NCBI GenBank assembly: GCA_003991915.1
Contig: RQTK01000004.1
Span: forward strand, 1,339,658-1,403,657
DNA from: Elysia chlorotica
Taxonomy: Eukaryota; Mollusca; Gastropoda; Plakobranchidae
DNA: 64,000 bases
Direction of reading: 5' to 3'
This document shows, piece after piece, positions 1 through 20,597 of this stretch (its first letter is position 1; each line of letters opens with the position of its first letter). Position numbers and translations under genes: made by a program. The notes below the pieces were generated by a model. It had not been told where the DNA came from. It worked only from the letters and a program-made list of their open reading frames with translations, and did no database searches.

Positions 1-2085
1 GACTGACTGAGCCAGAGGAGTCTCTTTCAGCATTTGGTGGGTGCCTTTTGCTGGCCCCATGGGTTTGGGACAGGACAGATATGCTGCCTTACTCTTTTTC
101 ATTCTTTTGATAGGAGGGGGAGGAGTGTGGTGGACAGGTAGGGACCTATATTCATGAATAGTTGGGTGTGCCTTGAATGCCTGCATCCTTTGTAACATAT
201 CAGGGCCCCCAGGGGTCGGTGCAAGTCTGTCATTTAGCATTGGGCTAAAACACCACATTTATAATAAAACTGCAAAATGTAGCGTTATAATGCATTGGCC
301 TAGAAGTAGAATGTAGGCCTATCTGGCTATCAGGGTTTTTTTTAATTTATGCATCAGATATCTGTTGCTACATTTTCTACAGTATAACACTAAGTAAAGA
401 AGAAAAACTTGATTACAATGTATTCCTACCCAGTGAATGCCCCTTAGCTCGTTAAATTTATTCTGGGTATGATTTTAGGCGAACACTAAAGTGCTAGATC
501 TATACATAGATCTAGGCCTAGACATGAAAAGGAGTCAGTTCCTTTCAGCGGTAGATCTAGATGATAACCAAGGTGGTTTTAAGTACAACAACATGCAAGC
601 AGCACAGACCTGCCACCAGATCTTAATTCTCTAATATCATTACCATGGTACCTTTGGAGTTTTGTGGTCCCTAGCCTGTGGATTTTAAAAGTAAAAGTTT
701 AGGTGTATATTGTTAGCACTTGTATCAAGCCATGTTGTTCTCTATTTACCTTTTGATTATTTATGTGTACTCCTCTTCCGAAGAACTTAGTAATTTGGTC
801 GGCAGCAAAACTCACAAGTGTCGTGTAAAAAATACTGCGGTTTGAAATACTTCCTTTTAAATCAACCAAATATATTCGCGACTATGTTGTCGCAACTAGA
901 GTGGAATAATTATATTATTGATAATTATGTGTTCATAATTCCTATCTACAATTTTTTAGAAGAGCAATTGAAAGGGGTACATGTATTTAATTGACAGGCA
1001 TTGACTTTAAGCCGTTTTTTTACATAATCGAAACCGAAAGAAGACTGTAGCAGTCTAGAAGTTGAGCTTAGTAAAAAAGTTTTGACATTGGCACATTCAG
1101 AATCATAAAATTGGTAACTAGATCTAGATTTATTCGACGAATTCGTTTAGGTAGGTATATTAAATTTGGAGTGCCTATAGATAGGTTATTTGCCTATTAA
1201 GAATAAATAAAACTGCACTGTTAATAAAGATTTGAAGATGTAACCTTAAAGATCTAATCTACGTCACACACAATAATAGATCTACATTAACATTGTAACA
1301 TGATTACATGTAATAAAAAAAAAATTAATAGATCTAGATCTAGATCTATGTCGATCTAGAATCTAGTTCTGAAGAAGTCGAAATTCAGACAGAGGCTGCA
1401 AAAAAGATCAAAATCCTAGAGTTAGACAAATGGTTCCCTTTGTTTTCCGGATACATGGCTGGGAGTGTTTTTGTCCAAATAATGAATTTATAAACGCTGT
1501 GTATCTCAATAATTTTATTTGACACTATGGATAAACTTTCTTTAATACACCTAATAAACCTTAAACTAGCAGAGTTGTAATCAAAGAGGACCCTCTGAGC
1601 AGGATATATCCAGGACTTGACTGAGCACAAATACTCATACTGACTCTGTCCCAACCCCTATGATTATGCATCACAACTTTCTGATAAGAATCAGTTGAGC
1701 CACCCCTTGTTCTCCCCCACCTTTCTCATACACACACACTAAATAATCATATATCTTGGTCTATATGGATTGTGTAGTGAAACAGGGGACTTAGCAGGAA
1801 TATATATTTAAAGATGGACATGAATACCACTGCACAGGTGTTTACCCTCACAGCGCTTCCAGCAAATTTAAAATTTGTTCAAGATCCTTCTGATGTTAGT
1901 TGAAGACTTTTCTGCTTGTTCAGTCATATTTAATTTGTTTTCTATGATTGTTGTTCTTGTTGGGTTTTTTTAAATTAAAATAGAGCCATGAATAACCACA
2001 GGATAATATTGTATGCTCTTCCTTTTTTTCCCCTCACACTCACAGGTTTCATATTTAGTTATTGGAAGACATTTTGTCCACCAGA
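1..2085. other. Intergenic / 5' flank of MRPS11
   Basis: No convincing coding exon was seen on either strand. The stretch is AT-rich and contains clustered palindromic repeats built on TCTAGATC (near 495-565, 1120-1135 and 1330-1370). Short open frames here lack conserved motifs or splice context. The promoter of the downstream ribosomal-protein gene presumably lies just before 2086, but no TATA box or initiator could be assigned. Confidence 0.6.
1330..1372. repeat. TCTAGATC palindromic repeat cluster
   Basis: Directly visible overlapping copies of the self-complementary hexamers AGATCT and TCTAGA form a short run of alternating AGATCT/CTAG units. The same motif recurs at 495-565, 1120-1135, 30436-30452 and 33660-33760. 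It looks like a dispersed short repeat of this genome rather than a gene part. Confidence 0.7.
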
Positions 2086-5000
2086 ATGCTAAAAATATTA
2101 AGCATAGCTCAGAGGTTATGCATCTCCTGTGATGCATTCTCAGCGACTCCTATGAGAAACCTTGGTATGCGAACATTTTTACAAAGTAAAAATTAACAAA
2201 TAGTTACTTTTAGTTTCTTGGTTGAATGTATAAAATTATTTGAATATTTGGTTACACGAGTGTAGACTTCATAAAGAGAAGTAGGTTAAGTTAAAGCTTG
2301 TCACTTGAGTAAAAGTGTTTAATAAAAAAAATAATTTATCTAGAAATTTGGTTACATGAATGTAGGCTGATAAAGAAGAGAAAAAAACCTCAAGTAAATT
2401 AAGTTAAACTTGTCACTATCAAAAAAAAATGTTTAATAATAATAATTTGTGTAGTGGATCAGACTTAATTGCTTTTTAAAATTTTGTTTTTATTGTATGA
2501 TTTTTATAGCTGTGACAAGCGGCCTCAAAGGATATGGCAGATTCAAAGATTCTGTGAAGCAGGCAGGCATCGACACAAGTGAAGATCAACTTGGGGATAC
2601 ACAGCCTCTTCAGTATGATAAAACATATGGGTAAGACAATATGTCTGTATATATTCAAATTAAAGTGCTAGGTTGGGTTTGATAGGATGACAATCATACA
2701 ACATGATTGGAGGTAATCTTCATAGAAACATATGCTTTGCATAATGCTTGTTCAACTTGAATACCCAGTACATGATTTATTTCTAATCTTATTTTTGGAT
2801 GCATGTAGCAGATTTGGCATTATTATTATTCTTTTTTTTTTTCTTAATCGGTATCTTAATGCTTTTAAATAATTTGATGCAGACCTCATGTTATAGTGGA
2901 ATATAGGCCTAGTATCAATATTGGCTGAAATACGCCACCTGTACAAGTTATGCTGCACTCCTAGTTTTATCAGGAATTATGTGTAGTTATAAGGGGCTGT
3001 TTAATAGTATTACACCTATTTTGTGATCTTCTGGACCCCTCCCCCTCTTAATTACACATGTTTTCCCCATCTGTAGACACTATTGTTACAACAGCAAATG
3101 ACCCCCACCCCCTCTAGGGTGTAAGATTGTGTTTGAAAAACAATTTTTTTAAGAAAAAAATTTAGAAACAACTTATTCCTCATAATATCACAGTTCTTAT
3201 GAATTAACAGAGTATTAAATTTAAGTAAATTTGGTGTATATTCCTCCACTTTCACACAGTTTCTCGCTCAAGTAATTTACGGTAGATTTACTGTAGAGAG
3301 TGAAATTTCTCTGTTATGAGAAGTTAAAAGGTTCTTGGATAGGACCAAATAGGAAAATATTAGAACAGCATGATCTACAAACGAATATAAATTAGTTCAT
3401 TGCACTGTGATTGAAGCAATGTGATTAGGAAAGTAATAAAGCAGAATAGTTTGGATTTTTATTTTGTTTTACTTTTTCAATTTCATTATGAACTTTTGAA
3501 TGAGGATCAATAAATATTTGAGAAAATTCAGGCACAGATTTTATCTCGGTTTGTAGTGAAATACTTTTGCTATGTTAAAATGAAAAACTTTTTTTCTGTT
3601 CTATCAATAAATAATGCATACATTTATATTTTTAAAATCTCTAGTTTAATAGATTTGTATGTCTTTAAATTTGCACAAGTGTGTTAATGGAAAAATCTTA
3701 ATTTTTCAGGACATCATCTTTTCCGACTGCAGAGACACATTCTCAAGTGTATGATGGTATACAATTCACTGATGTTCCAGTAGTTCATATCAAATCAACA
3801 AGCAATAACACAATCCTCACTGTTGCAAGTGGCTCCAGTAAGTACTACAGCAATTTTTAAAGTAATGTGATATGTTGGTTGTTTTTAGTATTATTTATTG
3901 GGTTTGTCTGATTTATCAATTAATTTAATATTTTATGCATTAAATCTCTCATATCAGTAGAAAAAATGAAATATGATATCTTTTTTTTTTTAATCCATAT
4001 TGTCTTTGAAATTGAGAACATTTATGAAGGCATTATTCATTATGGCTAAAGAGAGGGGCAAAAGATCGTAATGTATAAATTTGCTCAAAAAAAGTATCAA
4101 GGCTATCATTAATGTATAATGTCCTTTTGTTGTTTGTTGTTGTTGTTTTGTAAAGCTTGTTTTAAGCTTTATAAAGTGTAAATCATGATTCAAGAAATTT
4201 CTGTTGTTAATAAATTTCCATTTAACCTACTCTCCAACTTTAAATTTTTTTTTCCAGATGTTCTGGCTTTGCAGTCAGCTGTAAGTAACTTCTTACAAAT
4301 TATCAATAACAGTATCTCTCAAAATATAGATGAATAATATGTGAGAGAGAAAATAAATTACTCCTCTCTCGCTTAGAGTATTGATATTTTCTGTCTGTTG
4401 AGTGCTTAAATCATTGTTTTGTTGGTTTGTTTTTCAATTTTGGATTGAAAAAAGATGAGATATATGACTGTTATAAATGTGGTTTGAAGCAGATTAAAAA
4501 TGTTCACACATTTTGTCTCTCTCAGGGCACTGTAGGTTTCCGAAATGCGAGGAAAGGAACCAATGTGGCAGCACAGGCAGCAGCAATAGCTTTGGCTTCT
4601 GTGAGTTTTTTTTATTTATTTTTTTAGCAAAAAGTGTGAATAGCCTGAGTTTCTTTGTATGTATGAATTATGCATTTAATATTATCATGGATTGTTTTAT
4701 TCAGTCTGAAGAACAGAAAAACAGGCTAATTTTTTTTTATTAATAATACTATTTTTATTTGTACAGGCTTGTAATTTGTGTGTATTTTTAAATTTATCAT
4801 CAAGAAAAGTTTTGTTTTTGCTTGATCCGTAGGATGCTATCAGGAAAGAGGTGAAAAATGTGCGAGTATGTCTGAAAGGCATAGGCCCTGGAAGATTGGT
4901 AGGTGATGCTTTAGTTAGCAAAACTGCTTTTGTCATCTTTACACATATTATTTGTTTTGTCTCTCAAAGTTTGAGTCTTGATTTGTTCCATGCAAGGAAA

Positions 5001-6140
5001 CATTTAATAAGAATGATGTTTGGAGAGATAAAGCTGAACTTTTTTAAGCTGAGCATCAAACTTAAATATGTGATCAATTTGACAATTTGATTGAAATCTC
5101 AAAGTTCAGAACATTAGAAACATGTTCGGAGAAGACTTCTACTTGCTAACTTTGAGAGTTTTTTTTATTATGATTTAGTCCGATCTGCATTTGAATGTTC
5201 TGGTTGAGTTGGTGCAAGTACAATGTGACAGACTGATTCAGAAGTCATATCCTCAATCTTTCTCTATATGGTTGCCTGTAAAATTGTATGACATTAGATT
5301 TGGGACCCATCTGTGATAGGCCTTATTGCTTATAATTGATTTTAATGAGCATTCATTAATAGCCTGCTAACTTTGTCCAGCAAAACAAACTGTGAAAACA
5401 TAGTAAAGATTGAAAACGATGCCTTTTGCTTCATATGGTGGTATGAGATGTACACCAATCGGATCTGCAGTCCTCAATTACAATACCATCCCCAAGCAGA
5501 AAGACAATATCAACTCTTTCCCCAAAGGAAACCAAACAAGCAATCCTTTGACCATGAACTACTGAACACTTACAACTTAGTACCCATTTAAATAGACTTC
5601 AACCTCTGCTTCCCTCATTGTGCCCACTGCCTGACACTTATTGTGAAACTGTCGACCATCACATCTTCTGCTGCACATTGATGATATAGCAGTGTTCTTC
5701 CTTTCCTTGAATCCAAGAAAATGCAATAAATACTCTCTACAGATTAAGAGACAGCTTAAAAACATACTTGCAAATATCGCTACACACAGAAGGATAAAAG
5801 CCTAAACATTTTTTGGGTGGATAACAACTAAAATATAAATGTTTCTGAATATGAAACAAAAAATGTATGCTTTGATTCATTGTATTTTTTTTTTATTAAT
5901 ACAAAGTATTAATTTTTTTTTTTTTAATTGGATCTCTTGAGGTTTGTTTTTGAAAAATCTTCATTAAAATAATTAATCTTTCAAAGCTCTACATTTTTTT
6001 TTCAATTCTGTTTTTTCTTTTTTCAATTTTAGCCAGCATTGAAAGCTTTGCAGATGTCAGGTCTAAACATCATTTCCATAACAGATACAACTCCACTCCC
6101 ATTTAATGGCTGCAGACCCAAGAAAATGAGACGATTGTAA
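2086..6140 (+). CDS. MRPS11: Mitochondrial small ribosomal subunit protein uS11m (7 exons, complete)
   Basis: Structural protein of the mitochondrial ribosome small subunit; the uS11 family binds rRNA in the platform. Exons: 2086-2164, 2510-2630, 3710-3837, 4258-4280, 4526-4600, 4833-4898 and 6033-6140. All introns are GT...AG and the phases chain without a break to 600 bp (199 residues plus stop), close to the usual length of animal MRPS11. Family motifs seen are [17 protein letters not shown] in exon 5, KGIGPGR in exon 6, and [20 protein letters not shown] at the C-terminus, the conserved basic uS11 tail. The N-terminus ([12 protein letters not shown]...) is basic and hydrophobic and lacks acidic residues for about 20 positions, as expected of a mitochondrial targeting peptide. 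The ATG at 2086 is the first that reaches exon 2 in frame. A polyadenylation hexamer AATAAA lies at 6177-6182, just after the stop. Confidence 0.93.
4258..4280 (+). CDS. MRPS11: MRPS11 exon 4, a 23-bp micro-exon
   Basis: The micro-exon is bounded by a strong polypyrimidine tract with CAG upstream and by GTAAGT downstream. It adds only the residues NVLALQSA (the first codon is shared with exon 3). Incoming phase 1 and outgoing phase 0 are exactly what exons 3 and 5 require. Skipping it would shift the frame, so it must be constitutive for a full uS11m product. Confidence 0.85.
4899..6032 (+). other. Last MRPS11 intron, no coding content seen
   Basis: A 1.1-kb intron separates exons 6 and 7. 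A locally less AT-rich segment (about 5370-5770) carries open frames of 60-70 codons on both strands without recognisable motifs. It may be an old repeat insertion. Nothing else was identified. Confidence 0.5.
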
Positions 6141-6182
6141 TTTTATTTAACTTAAGGCTATTATTTTTAATTGATGAATAAA

Positions 6183-7596
6183 TTTGTGTTTAAAATATAC
6201 ATTATTGGCTGTTTTGGGTTGATTTTTTGTTCTGTGTGTATAGATAAATATGTTTAATCATTTCTATTGAAACATAGATCCTGAATGGTTAGAGGAAAAA
6301 AAATAATCATACTTGCCCATGCATGAAAAATATATAGAAAAGGAAGGCTAGATCAGTTCTTGAAACAATATATACAGCTGATATTCAAGGATCGATTCAG
6401 ACTCTGAGGTGACCAAAAATTTCTATTAATATTATACAATAAAAGAGTTACATGTGTTAACTTGCACTGGAACAAGAAAGTAGACTAATGTATAGTACAT
6501 AAGATAAAAGAAGTTTCACCTTCATTTCATTGCTTCTTCAGGAAAGTAAAGAAAACAAAAACATAAAGAACTTAGTTACATACTGTACCAATACAGTAAC
6601 ACAAAGATTAGTGTTAGTGAGGTTAATATGAAATTTAAAAAAATGCTAGTACCTTCGCAATACCCGTGGGTTAACTTCTTTTTCTATTGTGGGACAACCT
6701 TTCTTATCAAAAGCAATGCAATGAGGCAGGAAGAACACATAAGTTCTAAAGTTTAAAACGATTATCAATACGAAAGGAAGTTTACATTGTGATTGTAAAC
6801 TCAGACCAGAGATACATTGCCCCATTTCTTCGTGGGAACCGTCTTAATAATCAATTTTAAAAAATTTAAGGAATCTTTAAATGCTTTGGAATGTTACATA
6901 AATACTTGAATTAAGAATTCTTATTGTACTATTTTGGAAGCCTAGAACTTTATCCTTTTTTCCCCGGTAATTTGCAGACCAAAGCATTACTTTTGTGTAA
7001 AAATAGTTTGGCTCCGGACAATCAATAGAACATGGGCACTATTCTTGAACAGATTAGTTTATGGAGCATACAGGCCCAAGGCCACATGCACCAATACAAA
7101 TATAATCTAATTACGTGAACTCCTTCCCACGTCTTCCTTTCGCTATTCCTTAATATCCTACTCCACATCAAATTCAAACAATTTTTTTCCAGCAAAGCAT
7201 TCGGAGATTTCCCAATGAAAATTGTTTTAGACTAAGGATAGAGCCTACCGTTGTTTCCTAACAATAATATTATTTATCTTTCCGGTTTTTGCATTCTATT
7301 TATGCTGAATTCTATTTGCTCTATATCGATCGCTATTTGCCGCCGTCTGTCTCCAGCTGACACGGTCAGGTGTCTCTTCCAAACAGGTCAGAACTTCAAG
7401 GCCAGGCTCGCATCAGACTATTCAGAGGCATGTTTGTGTTACAGCGGCTCGTGTTGGCTTTGCGCAATCGCCTTGCCTCCGCTTGGACGTGTGTAGACAT
7501 GCCTGGGTGTAGACTTGTTTATGTTGGGACTCCTTGTGTGTCTGAGGTGGAGACAAAGAGCCACGCCTCTATTGGGATGATAGGATTTCTTAACTT
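6183..7596. other. Intergenic, nothing assigned
   Basis: AT-rich sequence after the MRPS11 polyadenylation signal, followed by a more GC-balanced part (about 7320-7600) with overlapping open frames on both strands but no known motif. No RNA gene was recognised. Confidence 0.5.
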
Positions 7597-8520
7597 TACT
7601 GCTGGATAAGCTGTACACAAGTAAAGACACGAAGAAAGAAAAACAACCAAAAACATCTTGCGTGGTTTACAAACTACATGTATGCAATATACTTCCGAAC
7701 TTAGCTTCTCAAATCCCCCCAAGACCACCTTTCTCCGTAAACAAAGTAAGACGATTGGCTAATAAGTGAAAGACAATATAGGTAAATGCAAAGCAAACGA
7801 ACAAAAAAAAACAGAAGTCGAACATAAACCTAACTGCAGTAGGTGTATAACCAGCAACAAACCTAGTAGAAAGAATTCCTACTTATTCATCTTCCTCTTA
7901 TTACTCGTTCTTTGCTCCTTATTCTTTTTCTTGTCCTCCCCTTCCCAACCTCATCATCACCCTCCTTCCCCTCCTCCTCCTCCTCCTCCTCCTTCTTCTT
8001 CTTCTTCTTCTTCTTCTTCTTCTTCTTTTCTTCTTCTTCTTCTTCTTCTTCTTCTTCTTCTTCTTCTTCTTCTTCTTCTTCTTCTTCTTCTTCTTCTTCT
8101 TCTTCTTCTTCTTCTTCTTCTTCTTCTTCTTCTTCTTCTTCTTCTTCTTCTTCACGTGTGCCTCTTTCTGGAGTCTAGTGTAGGTGATACGAGTTCTAAA
8201 CTACTGAATAAGCTGTACACAACTAATGACACGAAGTAAAAAAAAATGAAAAAAAAATGCATGGTTTAAAAAATAAATGTAATATACTTCCGAATATAGC
8301 TTCTAAAATCTCTCCCAAGGCCACATTCCCCAGCAAACAAAGTAAGGTGTTTGGCTAACAAGTGAAAGAAAATATATATAGAGATCCATGCACAAAAAAC
8401 AACAAACAAACAACAAAGAGAGCAAGAGTAAGAAACATAACCCAGCTGCATTTCCACATTCCCACCTTCTCATCCTCCTCGTCTTCTTTGCTTTTTCTCC
8501 TTTTTATTCTCCTTTTTCTG
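7597..8520. repeat. Diverged tandem duplication (~0.6 kb unit) carrying a pyrimidine-rich microsatellite
   Basis: The segment beginning at about 7603 (GATAAGCTGTACACAA, ACACGAAG, ATACTTCCGAA, AGCTTCT, AACAAAGTAAG, TTGGCTAA, AAGTGAAAGA) recurs in the same order and spacing from about 8207. Each copy is followed by a pyrimidine-rich tract: a long TTC array in the first, a short CTTCTCATCCTCC-type tract in the second. The two copies differ by many substitutions, so the duplication is not recent. Confidence 0.75.
7990..8152. repeat. TTC/GAA trinucleotide microsatellite
   Basis: An almost pure TTC array of about 160 bp, preceded by a short CTC array. Long open frames here (poly-Leu, poly-Ser, poly-Phe or poly-Lys) are artefacts of the repeat. 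Confidence 0.97.
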
Positions 8521-8521
8521 G

Positions 8522-8790
8522 GGAGGTAGTGTTGCAAGTGGTAGAGCGTTGGTCTCCAAATCGGGACATCATTGATTCCAACCCCACGATTGGTAAAAAA
8601 AAAAAAAAGTATTTATCCCCTACTGATTGGGTCGGTGTTAGTATCTGACATAGGTAGATTCATGGTATATAAGTACTGCGTCTGTGTGACAGCACTTAAA
8701 ATTGTCAGACGTTAGTCTTGGGACCTGTTTACAATATATACTTTAAAGAGATTATGTTGGACGCTAAGCAACAAACTTAAAGCAGCCTCA
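8522..8790 (+). repeat. tRNA-derived SINE-like element
   Basis: The head resembles a tRNA: an A-box-like GTGGTAGAGCGTTGGTCT is followed by a degenerate B box (GATTCCAACCC). A poly-A stretch and the core CCCCTACTGATTGGGTCGGTG follow, then the tail TTGTCAGACGTTAGTCTTGG and GGACGCTAAGC. The core and tail recur at 15500-15575, 18300-18345, 18850-18890 (reverse) and 30780-30880. This supports a dispersed SINE family rather than a functional tRNA. Confidence 0.65.
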
Positions 8791-8801
8791 TCCTCCTCGC
8801 G

Positions 8802-8970
<169 letters not shown>

Positions 8971-11900
8971 ATCCTTTTTCTTATTCTACTTCATCTGATT
9001 TAATCATATCCAACAGGAAAGTAAAATAGCCTTCTATAGATGCCCAAAAGCTGCGGTTAGTTTTGAGAGCAAAATTACTACATGTCTTTTCTTTTTACAC
9101 CAATCCCACTTTAGTTCTTGTACACTAGAATTTAAGGAATGGCCGAATTTTAGAACGGATGAGTTCTTTGTGGCTTTTCTCTCATTTACCCATATGTTCT
9201 AAAAAAAAACATTAAGATTTATCAGCAAAGGAAAAGATTACAGAATGTCAGTAATAATTTTTATATCGAAAGTTTGCATTCATTTTAAGCCTATAATCGT
9301 TATAAACGCGGCTTGTTTCAATGACAACCAGAAAACAAATATATGTGTAATAGTCATAAAATACCCATTCTATAATTGTCTAGATTATGTACACCTCTGT
9401 CCATTTGCCAAGTCCATAATTGAAAAAAATCATAAACAAAATATCTTTGGTCAATTATCACGAGATAAATTAGAGAAGGCGTTTAATTGTCAGTTTTACT
9501 TAGCTGGACTTGTATAACACCAACAACGATAGGAAAACATCTAAAATTAATGTGTAGGCCACTTTACTTTCTACTTGTAATTTCCTTAATATGTCAACAA
9601 AAACAACCTGATGCTGCCCAATATTCTTTATTTAAACACACATGATAACAAGTGTTTACAATATTCTGTAGATGTATCTAGATTTTACAAAATTATCTTA
9701 ATATAACATGTATTTCTAAAAATAAAGATAGTTTTGTTTAATTACCTTTGAGCACAAAGGTTTTGTAGATGGATAAGCGTAAAACCTATGGAATTTTGAC
9801 CATTGCAATGACTCTAATGAATTATTTCGCGATAGACTTTTCTTTCCATAATTTATGACAGTAAAGAGCCACCATCCTCCAGTCTGTTGAGTAGCAGTTT
9901 CTATCCGCTAAAAACGATTGGCACGTTAATGCTAAACAAATAAGGACGTCTCTATTTCCTGCCACGACTATGTTGAGTTGTGGACACAGAAAGTCCATTT
10001 CAAACTTGCACACGGTAACAAGTAAACAACGGTGACATTGAACGTCTTTGTAGTGAGGAAGCCAAATGAGGATATTCCGTGGAAATCACATGAGTAAAGG
10101 GATGAAACTCATTGCCTTTTGGCTTTTGGAATTTGGTTCATCGGGTCTCTTCTAACCTGCCGTTTCAGTAAGAGGGATTTATAAGTACTGTCCGGTCTTT
10201 ACCGTGGGCATGTAAGCAAACACTAAAAAATTAGGCCGTGTAGTGCAAAAAAATTAGTATGCACGCTGATTTGAACATTGAGATAGTGGAATTCTTTCCT
10301 AGCCCATGCAAAAGATTCTTACTCAAATCTAGCTAAACTTGTCCCCGACTGCACTCACTCGCTCTCACTCTTTGAAGAAAATCTGAAACTCGGATTAACC
10401 GCAGTCAAAATTGCCCAAATATATCTTAAAATCATGCTATATAGATAAAACGATACCTCTTGTCGGATGCTTCGGAAACCAGCTTTGTTTTTGCAGTTTG
10501 TATTGTTTTAGTAAAACCAAGGTCTAATTTCTCGAACTATACACTGTAGTAATAAATCCAAAAGTTCTTGGTTATATAGATCCGCTCGCAGTATGAGATA
10601 TCGGGAAATATAGTTTCTTGTCACATTTAGCACAGAGCGCTTTGATCATTTAACTTGAAAATGTAGAAATATTATTCTGTCAAAGCATTTCTGCTTACAT
10701 CCTCCGAAACCAGTCGCTACTTATCCCAGAATGAGAAGTGACATGCTAATGACTGTGTTGAAAGTCTCTTACCAACACCTACTGTATTGGACAGCGTAGA
10801 AGACTTGCAAAGAATTGTAGACTACACATTTAAGGCCCAGCTTGTTTTGATGAATATAATGCTATCTACTTCCACAAAAAATGTATGCTGTACCATGGCA
10901 AGGCTTTCCTGTTGAATTGTTTTAATATAAAACATTTGTGCGAGTATGTGATCAATACGCCACCATTAACTAATCAAGAAGACAACCTTGTTTTGATAAC
11001 AACGCTTCTTGGTTACAGCAAACGGAGCTACCTGGTATTGAGCATTCCCAAGATGTGCCACTTGAGTTTGAACTGCACATAAATTCGAATCAGATTCGCC
11101 CATTCAAACGACAATTGAAAATTAGAAGATAACACTTTTAAAAACAGCACGCTTAAAAATGATAGAGTATTTACAGGTGATTCTTGGCGCTCATTTTTTA
11201 AACATTTTTCTTTTAAATAACATTGTTTCTCAATGGAAAATGGTACTAAAATAGTAATTAAATTTACCCCCACCGTTAAAGCATAAGATGTCTATGCCTC
11301 TCTCTTTCATATCCCTTATTTATTCAAAAATTCACCCATTCTTTTTTTAGATGTTGAAAACAAAGGATTGGTTTCAGCGAAGCTCGCAGCAGCTAGAATT
11401 GTGGTGGGGGATTTCTGAATCCTGAAACCAGCTTTTGATGGTGAGATTGTTTTAAAAGGCCCAGGTTTTGTCAGTCTCTGACGAGCCCCTCGTGTTCTAA
11501 CACCGCCACGCGATTTCCGCGAGTTTTAAACTGCCCTCGCATCAATGACAGTGTCACTCCACCTGGTCTCCGAGCGAGTGGTACAGCTCAAGACAGGAAC
11601 GTGTGTGTCCATTATTGTGAGAGGCGCATCCAGTTGTTAGTGCTTTATTTTCATTCTTAGATCATAGGGTTGAGTGTTCAGAAAAAAATTATCAAGCCAG
11701 CAAATGGGACAATTTTATTTCATTTATTCAAAAGGTCTACAAAAGTGTATTCACTATAATAATTGTTGTGTGAATTACGAATGTTTACATTAATTTTGGA
11801 TACTTTAAAATGTACTTCAAAACTTATGAAACTTTCAAGTTTGACCGCCTTGTGATTTCGCTCCTTGACTGTAATGTTTAAAAGCCTAGTAGTCATTAAG

Positions 11901-12435
11901 AGCATGTGTATTGAAGAGCTTGTTTATTTAAATAATTTTATAACAGGCTTGCTACGCATTTTCTTAGACCGGGACATGCCTAACCAATGATAAATTCTTG
12001 ATACTGGTTCATGGAAACTGAATCCAAGTAGTGTTAGCTTTCGGTGGTTTTAAGCCATTGTCTGCATATCAGACAGCATTGGGAACTAGGGACATTGGGA
12101 GTGCCGCTCGCTTTTACCTTCAAAAAACAAACACCCCCAAAAAACATTAATTTAAATAATACCAACCCAGCAACAGAGTTTTTTTTCCAATTTTAATTAC
12201 GGTTTAAGAGTTTAAAGATCGAATTAATGGAACTTTTCAACAACATAAACCACACTCTTCACCGCTCTAGCCTACTTCTTTTTTCTGTGTTGGCAGTTGG
12301 ACAAGCAGACCCATGCGCTGAGATAGCATGTAAATAGACTCTAGTGAGGGTAATTCCAAGTGTTAGCCCAGTCTGTGTTCGTAGGCCTCTACGTTTGGCT
12401 TCTGTTCAAGTTTGTGAAAGACGCTGGCGACTGCC
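8971..12435. other. Intergenic 5' flank of the chitin-binding protease gene
   Basis: About 3.4 kb without a supportable exon. Several open frames of 60-90 codons are present but have no motif or splice context. A GC-richer patch is visible at about 11450-11620. Transcription of the downstream protease presumably starts within the last few hundred bases, but no promoter element could be assigned. Confidence 0.5.
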
Positions 12436-20310
<7,875 letters not shown>

Positions 20311-20528
20311 ATTTGCTTGTTTGTGTATTACATGTCTCCATTCTTTCATTTTCAATTTTCATTTATTCATCGATGATGTAAGCATGCATTTTTTTTAAGA
20401 TTGCGAGAGATTGTGTTTGGATATATTTGCACAGAAAAAAAGTCAGAGATGTAAAGAGAGATACAAAGCGAGAGACAGACAGGCAGAGGCAATGGAAGAA
20501 AAGGTGATGGAACCAGATAGGGAAAGGC

Positions 20529-20546
20529 AGTGAGAGAGAGAGAGAA

Positions 20547-20595
<49 letters not shown>
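20529..20595. repeat. GA microsatellite
   Basis: A (GA)n array with single AATA interruptions, 0.2 kb downstream of the protease stop codon. It may lie in the 3' UTR. Confidence 0.95.

Positions 20596-20597
<2 letters not shown>

Noticed and set aside
7766-8239. Open frames of up to 157 codons rich in Leu, Ser, Phe or Lys
   Set aside because: They are translations of the TTC microsatellite in different frames. Length comes from the absence of stops in the repeat.
8530-8600. tRNA gene
   Set aside because: A- and B-box-like motifs are present but no full cloverleaf or matching stems could be formed. Shared core and tail with other copies point to a SINE.
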